A DNA stretch of 64,000 nt from assembly GCF_001598855.1 (NCBI RefSeq), contig NZ_BCZS01000006.1:164892-228891 (forward strand), given 5' to 3'. This document shows, piece after piece, positions 39,154-50,432 of the stretch; the stretch's first letter is position 1, and each line of letters opens with the position of its first letter. Both the position numbers and the translations under genes were made by a program. The notes under the pieces are model-generated. The model was not told the origin of the DNA, searched no databases, and worked only from the letters and a program-made list of their open reading frames with translations. This DNA is from Pluralibacter gergoviae ATCC 33028 = NBRC 105706 (lineage in GTDB: Bacteria > Pseudomonadota > Gammaproteobacteria > Enterobacterales > Enterobacteriaceae).

Positions 39154-39945
39154 ATGACGGGACTCGTTCTTGACGGCTTTGAGCCTGACCTGCAGCATGA
39201 ACCGGCGGTCGCCTTTCGCATTCAGGTGGCCGCCGATGAAGCGTTTATTCCCGCCCACCGGCACCGCAAGGGGCAGCTGATCCTCGCCCTGCACGGCGCC
39301 ATCACCTGCGAAGTGGAAAATGCCATGTGGATGGTGCCGCCGCAGTACGCGGTGTGGATCCCCGGGCAGGTGATGCACAGCAACCGCGCGACCGCCGGGG
39401 CGCGGCTCTGCTTTCTCTTTATCGAACCGGGCGCGGCTGAGATGCCGGACCGCTGCTGCACGCTGGAGATTTCGCCCCTGGTGCGGGAATTGATCCTTAC
39501 CCTCGCGGCCCGCGGCGAAGCTCTGCGGCAGGAGAGCGCCGGACAGCGGCTGATTCAGGTGCTATTTGATGAACTGCCGCAGCAGCCGCAGCAGCACCTC
39601 CGGCTGCCGGTATCGGCCCACCCGAAAATCCGCCAGATGGTCGACAGCATGGCCGCCGAACCGACCCACCGGCAAACCCTGGGCGAGTGGGCGCGGCGGC
39701 TGGCGATGAGCGAACGCAATCTCTCACGGCTGGTGGTCAGAGAGACCGGGATGAGCTTCCGCCGCTGGCGCCAGCAGCTGCAGCTGATCCTGGCGCTGCA
39801 GGGGCTGGTGCGCGGGCAGAGCGTGCAGCAGGTGGCCCATGCGCTGGGCTATGACTCCACCACCGCTTTTATCACCATGTTCCGTAAAGGGCTCGGGCAG
39901 ACGCCGGGGCGCTATTTAAGCTCGCTGGCTACGCCTTCCCGATAA
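39154..39945 (+). CDS. nimR: NimR (YeaM), AraC-family repressor of nimT
   Basis: 263 aa (E. coli 273). Cupin-type sensor at the N-terminus ([20 protein letters not shown] and [13 protein letters not shown]) and an AraC double HTH in the last 100 residues ([20 protein letters not shown]). The ATG at 39154 gives a product shorter than E. coli by about 11 N-terminal residues. Its 3' end overlaps the yeaL stop on the other strand by 17 bases. Confidence 0.94.
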   Translation: MTGLVLDGFEPDLQHEPAVAFRIQVAADEAFIPAHRHRKGQLILALHGAITCEVENAMWMVPPQYAVWIPGQVMHSNRATAGARLCFLFIEPGAAEMPDRCCTLEISPLVRELILTLAARGEALRQESAGQRLIQVLFDELPQQPQQHLRLPVSAHPKIRQMVDSMAAEPTHRQTLGEWARRLAMSERNLSRLVVRETGMSFRRWRQQLQLILALQGLVRGQSVQQVAHALGYDSTTAFITMFRKGLGQTPGRYLSSLATPSR

Positions 39946-40375
39946 GCAGCGACACCAGTCCGGCGGCGATAAGCGGCCCCACCGGCACGCCGCGAAACAG
40001 CGCGACGCCGAGCACGGTGCCGACCAGCAGTCCTGCCACCATCTGCGGCTGGGTGCCCATCAGCTGTACACCGCGCCCGCCGAGCCAGGAGACGAAAATA
40101 CCCACTGCAATGGCTATCAGCGACTTCCAGTTGACGAACGAATGGAGCAGGGTGGACGCCGGCAGCGTGCCGCTGGCGATAGGCGCCATCACGCCGATGG
40201 TCAGAATAATGATGCCGACGGTCAGCCCCTGCTTTTCAATCCAGGGGAAAAAGCCGTTCAGCGGCGTCACGCGCACGATGATCAGCACCAGAATGGCCAC
40301 GGCAACGGTGGTGTTATGGCTGATCAAGCCGAGGGCAGCCAGCCCCAGCAGAATAAGCAGAGTCGGGTCAAACAT
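39929..40375 (-). CDS. yeaL: YeaL, DUF441 membrane protein
   Basis: 148 aa, same length as E. coli YeaL. Four hydrophobic segments, starting [26 protein letters not shown]-type helices and [21 protein letters not shown] are conserved. Inner membrane protein of unknown function. Tail overlaps nimR. Confidence 0.95.
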   Translation of the reverse strand: MFDPTLLILLGLAALGLISHNTTVAVAILVLIIVRVTPLNGFFPWIEKQGLTVGIIILTIGVMAPIASGTLPASTLLHSFVNWKSLIAIAVGIFVSWLGGRGVQLMGTQPQMVAGLLVGTVLGVALFRGVPVGPLIAAGLVSLLIGKA

Positions 40376-40465
40376 GGGTGTCCTTGCCAGAAAGAGAAAG
40401 TTAGCCTGCTCACTTTACGCAGAAACGCGCCAACTGGCAGACTTTTTTTCCCCATTAATACCGCG

Positions 40466-40966
40466 TCAGACGGTGCGGCGAAACGCCACCAGCGCCGGTC
40501 GGGCAATGCGCAGATAGTCTTCAGTATTCATCACCACCGACTTTTCCAGCAGTCCGGCATTGAAGGCGATTTCATCGAAGCGCTCGAACAGCAGCGGATC
40601 GGCGATCAGTTTAAGGTCGGGATGAAAGCTGAAGGGCGGGATGGCGCCAAATACGCAGGCGGTCAGCGCATCGACTTCTGCGGGGCTTGCCAGCGAGGCT
40701 TTAAGTCCCCCGAGGTGGGCTGCAAGTTTGCCGAGGTCCGCCTGCTGATCGGCCGCCAGCACCGCCAGTACGTGCTGTTTAACGCCGTTGCCCTTTATCT
40801 TGCACACCAGGGCCTTGGCGCCCTGACCCAGCGCGGTTCCCCGCAGTTCGGATACGGCTTCGCATTTACCGACGGCGTCATGTTCGATAACGCGAAAGCG
40901 GGCCCGCTCGCCATCAAGAAGGGAGAGAAGGTGCTGGTGAATATTTCGTGAGGCAATGTCAGACAT
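40466..40966 (-). CDS. yeaK: YeaK, mischarged aminoacyl-tRNA deacylase (YbaK/ProX family)
   Basis: 166 aa (E. coli 167) from the ATG at 40964-40966, preceded by CAGGAG at 6 bases; an ATG 18 bases upstream lacks such a site. YbaK-fold: AVGKCEAVSELRGTALGQGAKALVCKIKG with the catalytic Lys, and GAIPPFSFHPDLKL near residue 114. E. coli YeaK edits misacylated tRNAs such as Ser-tRNA(Thr) and related noncanonical charges in trans. Confidence 0.94.
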   Translation of the reverse strand: MSDIASRNIHQHLLSLLDGERARFRVIEHDAVGKCEAVSELRGTALGQGAKALVCKIKGNGVKQHVLAVLAADQQADLGKLAAHLGGLKASLASPAEVDALTACVFGAIPPFSFHPDLKLIADPLLFERFDEIAFNAGLLEKSVVMNTEDYLRIARPALVAFRRTV

Positions 40967-41114
40967 GATAGCTCCTGTATGCAAACCGGAGTATCAGCAT
41001 AGAGCAGGCGGGAAAGCCCCACAAGATCTGGCAGTTGCATAAAGCTGTAACAGAGGCGCGGGCGGAAAAATGAAAATCAGCCAGCTTAACCACCCGCTGG
41101 CTGATTAAGTGCGG

Positions 41115-42416
<1,302 letters not shown>

Positions 42417-42434
42417 TCACGCACTTAACCGCAA

Positions 42435-42504
42435 AGGCCGGATGTCGCGACGCGCACCCGGCCTACAAGAGTCTGTAGGCCCGGCAGGTGAAGCGACGCC
42501 GGGC
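42435..42504. repeat. Two REP-like units in opposite orientation (BIME) between yeaG and yeaH
   Basis: Unit 1 (42435-42466) runs AGGCCGGATGTCGCG to ACCCGGCCTAC; unit 2 (42475-42504) runs GTAGGCCCGGCAGG to GACGCCGGGC. Head-to-head REP pairs like this are known binding targets of IHF/gyrase/Pol I in E. coli BIMEs and stabilise upstream mRNA. Confidence 0.8.
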
Positions 42505-42515
42505 ATCAACTGCGG

Positions 42516-44450
42516 TTACGACGACTTCCGCACGCGCAGGTACCACTCGCACAGCAGGCGAACCTGTTTGCGGGTGTAGCCTTTCTCCATCATGCGATCG
42601 ACAAAGTCGTCGTGTTTTTTCTGCTCGTCGGTCGAGGTTTTGGCATTGAATGAAATCACCGGCAGCAGCTCTTCGGTATTGGAGAACATCTTCTTCTCAA
42701 TAACCGTGCGCAGCTTCTCGTAGCTGGTCCAGTTCGGATTACGTCCGTTGTTATTGGCTCTGGCGCGCAGCACGAAGTTGACGATTTCGTTACGGAAGTC
42801 TTTCGGGTTGCTGATCCCGGCAGGCTTCTCGATTTTTTCCAGCTCGGCGTTGAGCGACTCCCGGTCGAACAGCTGGCCGGTATCCGGATCGCGATACTCC
42901 TGATCCTGGATCCAGAAATCCGCATAGGTTACGTAGCGGTCGAAAATGTTCTGGCCATATTCGGAGTAGGATTCCAGATAAGCCGTCTGGATCTCTTTGC
43001 CGATAAACTCGGCGTATTTCGGGATCAGATAGCCTTTGAGGAACTCCAGATAGCGTTCCGCCTGCTCCTGCGGGAACTGTTCGCGCTCGATCTGCTGCTC
43101 CAGAACGTAGAACAGGTGTACCGGGTTAGCCGCCACTTCTGCGTGGTCAAAGTTGAACACGCGGGAGAGGATTTTAAAGGCAAAGCGGGTGGACAGACCG
43201 TTCATGCCCTCATCGACGCCGGAGTAGTCGCGATACTCCTGGTAAGACTTCGCTTTCGGATCGGTATCCTTCAGGCTTTCGCCGTCGTAGACCCGCATCT
43301 TGGAATAGATGCTGGAGTTTTCCGGTTCCTTCAGACGCGACAGAATAGAGAAGCGCGACAGCGTTTCCAGCGTGCCCGGCGCGCAGGGCGCGTGGGTCAG
43401 CTCGCTGTGGTTAAGCAGCTTTTCGTAAATCTTGATCTCTTCCGAGATGCGCAGGCAGTAAGGCACCTTGACGATATAGACGCGGTCAAGGAACGCCTCG
43501 TTATTTTTGTTGTTGCGGAAGGTGACCCACTCCGATTCGTTGGAGTGCGCCAGAATAATGCCGTTGAACGGCAGGGCGGAGATGCCCTCGGTACCGTTGT
43601 AGTTGCCTTCCTGGGTGGCGGTCAGCAGCGGATGCAGCACCTTAATCGGCGCTTTAAACATCTCGACGAACTCCATCACCCCCTGGTTCGCCCGGCACAG
43701 CGCGCCGGAGTAGCCGTAGGCATCGGGATCGTTCTGGGCGTGGTTTTCCAGCTTACGGATATCGACTTTACCGACCAGGGCGGAGATATCCTGGTTGTTT
43801 TCATCGCCGGGCTCGGTTTTGGCGATGGCGATCTGCTCAAGAATCGACGGCCACACCTTCACCACGCGGAATTTGGTAATGTCGCCGCCAAACTCGTGCA
43901 GACGCTTGGCCGCCCACGGTGACATAATCGTCCCGAGGTAGCGGCGCGGTACGCCGTACTCTTTTTCCAGAATCTGCGCGTCTTCCTGCGGGTTAAACAG
44001 GCACAGCGGATGGTCGTTCACCGGGCTGCGCTCGCCGTTAGCGCTCAGCACGTAGATTGGTACGCGCTGCATCAGTGATTTCAGGCGCTCGGCGAGAGAG
44101 GATTTACCCCCGCCCACCGGGCCCAGCAGATAGAGGATCTGTTTCTTCTCTTCCAGACCCTGCGCCGCATGTTTAAGATAAGAGACAATCTGCTCTATTG
44201 CCTCTTCCATTCCATAAAACTCTTCAAACGCCGGGTAGCGGGCAATCACCCGGTTCGAGAACAGACGGGACAGCCGTGGCTCAGTGGCGGTATCTACCAT
44301 AACGGGCTCGCCAATAGCCATCAATAGCCGTTCCGCTGCATTCGCATAGGCGCTGCGATCTTGTTTACAGATGGTCAGAAATTCCTGCAGGGTGAACTCT
44401 TCGTCCTTGGCAGCTTCGTAACGCTGGCGATAGTGATCGAATATATTCAT
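42516..44450 (-). CDS. yeaG: YeaG, PrkA-type serine protein kinase
   Basis: 644 aa, equal to E. coli YeaG, from the ATG at 44448-44450. AAA+ PrkA domain with P-loop GPVGGGKSS at 110-118, LFNPQEDA and GMNGLSTRFAFKIL segments, and a C-terminal kinase-like domain. In E. coli it is a kinase that acts with YeaH under sustained nitrogen starvation. A perfect sigma-54 promoter lies about 103-117 bases upstream. Confidence 0.96.
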   Translation of the reverse strand: MNIFDHYRQRYEAAKDEEFTLQEFLTICKQDRSAYANAAERLLMAIGEPVMVDTATEPRLSRLFSNRVIARYPAFEEFYGMEEAIEQIVSYLKHAAQGLEEKKQILYLLGPVGGGKSSLAERLKSLMQRVPIYVLSANGERSPVNDHPLCLFNPQEDAQILEKEYGVPRRYLGTIMSPWAAKRLHEFGGDITKFRVVKVWPSILEQIAIAKTEPGDENNQDISALVGKVDIRKLENHAQNDPDAYGYSGALCRANQGVMEFVEMFKAPIKVLHPLLTATQEGNYNGTEGISALPFNGIILAHSNESEWVTFRNNKNNEAFLDRVYIVKVPYCLRISEEIKIYEKLLNHSELTHAPCAPGTLETLSRFSILSRLKEPENSSIYSKMRVYDGESLKDTDPKAKSYQEYRDYSGVDEGMNGLSTRFAFKILSRVFNFDHAEVAANPVHLFYVLEQQIEREQFPQEQAERYLEFLKGYLIPKYAEFIGKEIQTAYLESYSEYGQNIFDRYVTYADFWIQDQEYRDPDTGQLFDRESLNAELEKIEKPAGISNPKDFRNEIVNFVLRARANNNGRNPNWTSYEKLRTVIEKKMFSNTEELLPVISFNAKTSTDEQKKHDDFVDRMMEKGYTRKQVRLLCEWYLRVRKSS

Positions 44451-44880
44451 GGCATGCCGTCCTTTCGTATTTAGCACAGGATAAGAGCCGTTCATATGAA
44501 TAGTAGAGGCCCCGGGAAGAGGTAAGCCGGGCGACGCTCAACCTTTTACCGAGCAACCCTCGTGCCAGGTTGCCAGGCCAGTCAGTTAAACCGGGTCCGC
44601 GATTACACCTTCTGAATTTAAGCGTAGATGCATTTGCAAAACTTGCATGGCCTGGAAAATTAATTTCAATGACTTATCAATAACTCATCGTGCGATATCG
44701 CCATTAAAATTGTCAGGAGATGTCACGCATTCATCGGCCTGTCATCCCATTATCAGCAGCTTGTCATCCGAAAGCGCCATTCTGTGCGGTTAAATATTGT
44801 GTTCAGATGTAAAGAATTTGAGCTATGGACGGTGGACGATTAGACTTGAGCCGGTTTCTAATTTGAAAGGGAATAGCATT
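44451..44880. other. yeaG-mipA divergent regulatory region
   Basis: 430 bases without a gene. It holds the sigma-54 promoter of yeaG (44553-44567), an inverted repeat ATGCA...TGCAT near 44628-44649 that might be an activator site, and the unassigned mipA promoter on the right side. Confidence 0.55.
44553..44567 (-). promoter_or_regulatory. Sigma-54 promoter of yeaGH
   Basis: On the minus strand TGGCAC, five bases, TTGC: an exact match to the -24/-12 consensus (TGGCAC-N5-TTGC). Transcription would start near 44542, giving a leader of about 90 bases. It fits the NtrC-dependent control of yeaGH in E. coli. Confidence 0.85.
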
Positions 44881-45627
44881 GTGACAAACTTCAAACTTTT
44901 GGCCGCAGGCGTGCTGCTGACCGCGGTGTCCGCAACGGCGTTCGCCGAAAATGGTCTGACGGTGGGAGCCGGCGTGGGCGTGGGGAAATCGCCCTATAAG
45001 CAATATGACAACGACGCCTTTCCGGTGCCGGACATCGACTACGATAGCGACCACTTCTGGTGGCACGGCCTCGGCGGCGGCTACTACCTGTGGAACGATG
45101 AATCGGATAAGCTTTCGGTGACCGGCTTCTGGGATCCGATGCGCTTCAAGCCCAGCGACAGCGATAACCGTCGCCTGCGCCAGCTGGACAAACGCCGCTC
45201 CACGGTGATGGCCGGGCTCTCTTACCAGCACTTCACCCAGTACGGCTTCCTGCGCACTACGCTTGCGGGCGATGTGCTGGACAACAGCAACGGCTTTATC
45301 TGGGATCTGGCGTGGCTTTACCGCTATACCAACGGCGGCCTGACGGTCACCCCCGGCATCGGGGTTGAGTGGAACAGCGAAAACCAGAACGACTACTACT
45401 ACGGCGTTTCCCGCAAAGAGTCCCGCCGCAGCGGCCTTGACCACTATAATGCGGATGACAGCTGGAACCCCTATCTGGAGCTGTCGGTTAACTACGCGCT
45501 TACCCGCAGCTGGAGCGTTTTCGCTTTCGGTCGCTACACCCGCCTGACGGATGAAACCAAAGACAGTCCGATGGTCAACAAGTCATGGATGGGTATGCTT
45601 TCCACCGGGATTAGCTACACTTTCTGA
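44881..45627 (+). CDS. mipA: MipA, outer membrane MltA-interacting protein
   Basis: 248 aa from the GTG at 44881, the E. coli length. Signal peptide 1-22 (cut after TAFA), then beta-strand-rich OmpV/MipA domain: GAGVGVGKSPYKQYDNDAFP, GLGGGYYLWNDESDKLS, TPGIGVEWNSENQNDYYYGV, ending in a Phe (SYTF) as expected for BamA-assembled barrels. Scaffold between the lytic transglycosylase MltA and PBP1B. Confidence 0.95.
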   Translation: MTNFKLLAAGVLLTAVSATAFAENGLTVGAGVGVGKSPYKQYDNDAFPVPDIDYDSDHFWWHGLGGGYYLWNDESDKLSVTGFWDPMRFKPSDSDNRRLRQLDKRRSTVMAGLSYQHFTQYGFLRTTLAGDVLDNSNGFIWDLAWLYRYTNGGLTVTPGIGVEWNSENQNDYYYGVSRKESRRSGLDHYNADDSWNPYLELSVNYALTRSWSVFAFGRYTRLTDETKDSPMVNKSWMGMLSTGISYTF

Positions 45628-45663
45628 CTTTTGCATTAATTTAGTGCAGTGGATGCTTCACAG

Positions 45664-45684
45664 CAGGGCGAGTCGCCCTGTTTT
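45664..45684 (+). terminator. mipA terminator
   Basis: CAGGGCG-AGT-CGCCCTG stem followed by TTTTGCTTT, 37 bases after the mipA stop. Confidence 0.8.
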
Positions 45685-45743
45685 GCTTTATGGCGGTGCG
45701 CGAGGCGACTTCGCGCGCCGCGCTGACGCTACCGGAGGCATAA

Positions 45744-46598
45744 ATGAAGTCACATGTAATATCGTTTGACGGCGCACGCGCGCTGCCCGCCATTGGTCAG
45801 GGCACCTGGTACATGGGGGAGCAGCCGACGCTGCGTGGCAAGGAGGTCGCTGCCCTGCAGGCGGGCATCGATCTTGGACTGCGGCTGATTGATACCGCGG
45901 AGATGTACGCCGACGGCGGGGCGGAGCGGGTAGTGGGGGAAGCGATCCGCGGCAGGCGGGATGAGGTTTTCCTGGTGTCAAAAGTCTATCCGTGGAACGC
46001 AGGCGGCGATAAGGCTATCGGCGCCTGCGAAGCCAGCCTGCAGCGTCTCGGCACCGATCGGATCGATCTCTACCTGCTGCACTGGCGCGGCAGCTTCTCT
46101 TTTGCCGAAACGATTGCCGCGATGGAGAGCCTGATTGCCCAGGGCAAGATCCTGCACTGGGGCGTGTCGAATCTCGACGCCGACGATATGCAGGCCCTGT
46201 GGCAAACGCCGGGCGGCGAGGCCTGCGCGACCAATCAGGTGCTGTACCATCTTGCCTCGCGCGGTATTGAATACGATCTGCTGCCCTGGTGCCGGCAGCA
46301 CGACCTGCCGGTAATGGCCTACTGCCCGCTGGCGCAGGCGGGTAAGCTGCGCAGCGGGCTGATGCAGAGTCCGGTCGTACAGGCGATTGCCCGGGCGCTC
46401 GACGCAACGCCGGCCCAGGTGCTGCTGGCGTGGGTCATCAGCCGCGAGGGGGTGATGGCGATTCCAAAAGCGGCGACGGCGGAACATGTTGCGCAAAATG
46501 CGGCAGCCCTGAGGCTGACCTTAACGCAAGAGATGCTGGAGGAACTGGACAGGGCGTTTCCGGCGCCGGGCCGGAAAACGCCGCTGGACGTGGTGTGA
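45744..46598 (+). CDS. yeaE: YeaE, aldo-keto reductase (methylglyoxal reductase)
   Basis: 284 aa (same as E. coli). AKR barrel: Asp50 and Tyr55 in LIDTAEMY, Lys80 in VSKVYPWN, the catalytic His in LYLLHWRGS, and the NADPH motif IPKAATAEHVAQN near the C-terminus. NADPH-dependent reduction of methylglyoxal and other aldehydes. Ribosome site GGAGG before the ATG; its stop is directly next to that of yeaD on the other strand. Confidence 0.95.
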   Translation: MKSHVISFDGARALPAIGQGTWYMGEQPTLRGKEVAALQAGIDLGLRLIDTAEMYADGGAERVVGEAIRGRRDEVFLVSKVYPWNAGGDKAIGACEASLQRLGTDRIDLYLLHWRGSFSFAETIAAMESLIAQGKILHWGVSNLDADDMQALWQTPGGEACATNQVLYHLASRGIEYDLLPWCRQHDLPVMAYCPLAQAGKLRSGLMQSPVVQAIARALDATPAQVLLAWVISREGVMAIPKAATAEHVAQNAAALRLTLTQEMLEELDRAFPAPGRKTPLDVV

Positions 46599-47483
46599 TT
46601 ACGGCTTCGCCACGCGAATAGTCTGCGCCAGGCGCGCCGGTTTTTCTTCGGTTGCCTTCTGCGGCCGGGTGGCGCAGGCGGTTTCTACGCAGACAAAGGT
46701 TTTGTAGCCGTCATCCGGCATATCGCCCATGCTGACCGACAGCGCCGGTCCGGGGTTCCAGCCGACGACGTTGCAGTGGTGGCTGTGGATGACATTAATA
46801 TTGCGCTTCAGCGCCGCGTCCTGGATAACGCTGCAGGCTTCCGGGTTGAGATAAACGCGGTCGGTGCGGTCCGGGAAGGTCTGCACGCCGTCGCTGAGCG
46901 CGCCTTCTTCTCCGTCCTTCACCTTATCAATATAGCGGTCGCCGAGGCCGCTCACTTTGACGCCGGCAATATCGCCTACGTGGAAATAGCTGTGCAGGGC
47001 CGACGTCGCTTCAAACTCGCCGTGGGCCTCCAGCTCTATTTCGCAGGTTTGTCCCAGCTTGAAGCGGGCGTAAAGGGTGAACTCGTGCGGCCAGAGCCTG
47101 CGGGTTTCGTCGTTGCTCTGGAGTTCAAACGTCAGCACCACGCCGTCGGCGTTCTCATCGTGCGCCTTCAGTATCCAGGCCTGGTTGCGGGCAAAGCCGT
47201 GAGAGGGCAGGCCCTTCTGCGCCGCCGGGCCGAACCACGGCCAGCAGACGGGCACGCCGCCGCGCAGCGCAACGCCGGTTTTGAACGGCGTATTGTTGCT
47301 CAGCCACAGCACTTCCTCTTCGCCGGCCGGCTTCCACGACAGCAGGTGTGCGCCCTGCAGGGCGATAGAGGCGTTGACCTTGGGGTGGTTAACGACGATA
47401 AGCTCCAGCTCGTCCAGCTGGCGACGCGAAAGTACAGGGGTAATCTGTTCAACAACCGGAAGCGCGAAAATTTTATCGATCAT
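46599..47483 (-). CDS. yeaD: YeaD, glucose-6-phosphate 1-epimerase
   Basis: 294 aa (E. coli 294). Galactose mutarotase-like fold: SALHSYFHVGDIAGVKVSGL has the conserved His, and NVVGWNPGPA, WPWFGPAAQKGLPSHGF are family hallmarks of hexose-6-phosphate epimerases. It interconverts alpha and beta glucose-6-phosphate. Downstream of gapA on the same strand, separated by a terminator. Confidence 0.95.
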   Translation of the reverse strand: MIDKIFALPVVEQITPVLSRRQLDELELIVVNHPKVNASIALQGAHLLSWKPAGEEEVLWLSNNTPFKTGVALRGGVPVCWPWFGPAAQKGLPSHGFARNQAWILKAHDENADGVVLTFELQSNDETRRLWPHEFTLYARFKLGQTCEIELEAHGEFEATSALHSYFHVGDIAGVKVSGLGDRYIDKVKDGEEGALSDGVQTFPDRTDRVYLNPEACSVIQDAALKRNINVIHSHHCNVVGWNPGPALSVSMGDMPDDGYKTFVCVETACATRPQKATEEKPARLAQTIRVAKP

Positions 47484-47507
47484 AGGAGCAGTCCTCTTAT
47501 TCGGGCA

Positions 47508-47537
47508 AAAAAAAGAGCGACCGGAGTCGCTCTTTTT
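47508..47537 (-). terminator. gapA terminator (bidirectional shape)
   Basis: GAGCGAC-CGGA-GTCGCTC flanked by A7 on the left and T5 on the right, 20 bases beyond the gapA stop. On the minus strand it ends gapA transcripts before yeaD. Confidence 0.9.
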
Positions 47538-47557
47538 GATCAGCTTGTCATCTCAAC

Positions 47558-48891
<1,334 letters not shown>

Positions 48892-49305
48892 ATGTCGAAC
48901 AAACCCTCACCGGACGCGCTAAAGCAGTCCCTGAGCGAAATGCAGTTTTACGTGACGCAGAATCACGGTACTGAACCTCCTTTCACCGGCCGCCTGCTGC
49001 ACAACCAGCGCGACGGGATTTACCACTGCCTGGTCTGCGACGCCCCGTTATTTCACTCCCGGACAAAATTTGACGCCGGCTGCGGCTGGCCGAGCTTCTA
49101 TGAACCCGTCAGCAGCGACGCGATTCGCTACCTCAACGACGACTCGCACGGTATGCACCGCGTCGAGATCCGCTGCGGCAACTGCGACGCGCACCTCGGC
49201 CACGTGTTTCCCGACGGTCCGCAGCCGACCGGTGAACGCTACTGCGTTAACTCCGCCTCAATGAGCTTTACCGATGCCGAAGACGGCAAGCAAACCAAAG
49301 GCTGA
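48892..49305 (+). CDS. msrB: MsrB, peptide methionine-(R)-sulfoxide reductase
   Basis: 137 aa (E. coli 137). Zinc cysteines Cys46/Cys49 (CLVC) and Cys95/Cys98 (CGNC), catalytic Cys118 in RYCVNSASM, and the [17 protein letters not shown] motif. It repairs the R-epimer of methionine sulfoxide in proteins using thioredoxin. yeaC follows 42 bases later on the same strand. Confidence 0.97.
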   Translation: MSNKPSPDALKQSLSEMQFYVTQNHGTEPPFTGRLLHNQRDGIYHCLVCDAPLFHSRTKFDAGCGWPSFYEPVSSDAIRYLNDDSHGMHRVEIRCGNCDAHLGHVFPDGPQPTGERYCVNSASMSFTDAEDGKQTKG

Positions 49306-49347
49306 AGAAACGATTCAGCAAATTATTCCAATTGTGGAGGGCCAAAG

Positions 49348-49626
49348 ATGGAAATCGCACAGATCGTAGAGAACATGACAGAGGACGTTTATCAGCGCCT
49401 GGCCACTGCCGTTGAGCTAGGAAAATGGCCGGACGGCGTTGCGCTGACGCCGGCGCAGAAAGAGAACTGCCTGCAGCTGGTGATGCTGTGGCAGGCGCGA
49501 TACAACAACGATGCCCAGCACATGACTATCGACACCCGGGGTCAGATGGTGATGAAAAGCAAACAGCAGCTGAAAGAGGATTTTGGCATTGCGCCAAAGC
49601 CTATCGCTACGCTGAAGATGCAGTAG
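49348..49626 (+). CDS. yeaC: YeaC, DUF1315 protein
   Basis: 92 aa (E. coli 90). MEIAQIVENMTEDVYQRLAT, then LGKWPDGVALTPAQKENCLQ and IAPKPIATLKMQ. Small cytoplasmic protein of unknown function. GTGGAGGG ribosome site. Co-directional with msrB, likely same operon. Convergent with the histidine phosphatase gene 2 bases away. Confidence 0.95.
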   Translation: MEIAQIVENMTEDVYQRLATAVELGKWPDGVALTPAQKENCLQLVMLWQARYNNDAQHMTIDTRGQMVMKSKQQLKEDFGIAPKPIATLKMQ

Positions 49627-49628
49627 CC

Positions 49629-50237
49629 TTACTGCACCTCTCCTGCGCCGGTGCCCACGCTCATTGTTGCCGGGCACTGGGCGGAAACGCCATTCAGCCC
49701 TTCTGACTCCACCGTGAAGGACTTGAAATGATACTCATCATCCAGCCTGACGACGTAGATCGTGTCAAAATCCGACGGTGTCCAGAAAGGCACCTTTGTT
49801 GAATCTCCGCCGGCCTTCGCCACCAGTCTGCGCGTGGCAATCACCAGATTTTTATGCTCCCAGGCAATATAGGTCACATCGGCCTTATCCTCTTTTAGCA
49901 GCGCGTTGATGAGCTTGCGCGTCTGGTCGGCGTGATAGCGCAGGATGATTGGCTTAGAAACTCGCATAGCCACTGGCGTCATGGTTAGCACGGCGCGCAA
50001 TGAACTGCCGGCCTTATTCTGATAAGGGGCCGAGGTATAAAGCATGTCGGGCATGCCGTAGCGGTTGAGCAGGACAGGAGGCAGGCTCAGGGCGCGGTTA
50101 AGGCCCTTACAGGTGAGCTGCCCGCTGTCGTTATCGGGTTTTTCGCCGTGGCGAAAGAAAACGTAAACTTTATCTGCCTGTGCAAATAACGGCGTAACCA
50201 GCGCAACGCCAAAAAGTAGCGCTAAAAATTTTCTCAT
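49629..50237 (-). CDS. Periplasmic histidine phosphatase superfamily protein
   Basis: 202 aa. Signal peptide 1-20 (LLFGVALVTPLFAQA). Phosphohistidine motif RHGEK with Arg29-His30-Gly31-Glu32, the diagnostic start of the phosphoglycerate mutase-like superfamily. The second catalytic His of the family would fall in AWEHKNLV near 130. Substrate unknown; the periplasmic location and length suggest a small-molecule or sugar-phosphate phosphatase rather than a phytase. No E. coli counterpart at this position. Confidence 0.83.
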   Translation of the reverse strand: MRKFLALLFGVALVTPLFAQADKVYVFFRHGEKPDNDSGQLTCKGLNRALSLPPVLLNRYGMPDMLYTSAPYQNKAGSSLRAVLTMTPVAMRVSKPIILRYHADQTRKLINALLKEDKADVTYIAWEHKNLVIATRRLVAKAGGDSTKVPFWTPSDFDTIYVVRLDDEYHFKSFTVESEGLNGVSAQCPATMSVGTGAGEVQ

Positions 50238-50432
50238 TCTTTAGTAGACCAGGTAGAGCGATCCTTGAGATCGGAGACTGCTGCGATAGCGTGGATCGCT
50301 AGCCGAATCTGGCCCTCTGCATTCAAGGGGCAATACCGCAAGTGTAACGGTATTTCTGCGGTAATCTATGGCGGCGAATGCCGAGTGGCACGAATCGTGA
50401 ATTCACCCGGCATTCGCCAGCCTTAATGTGCG

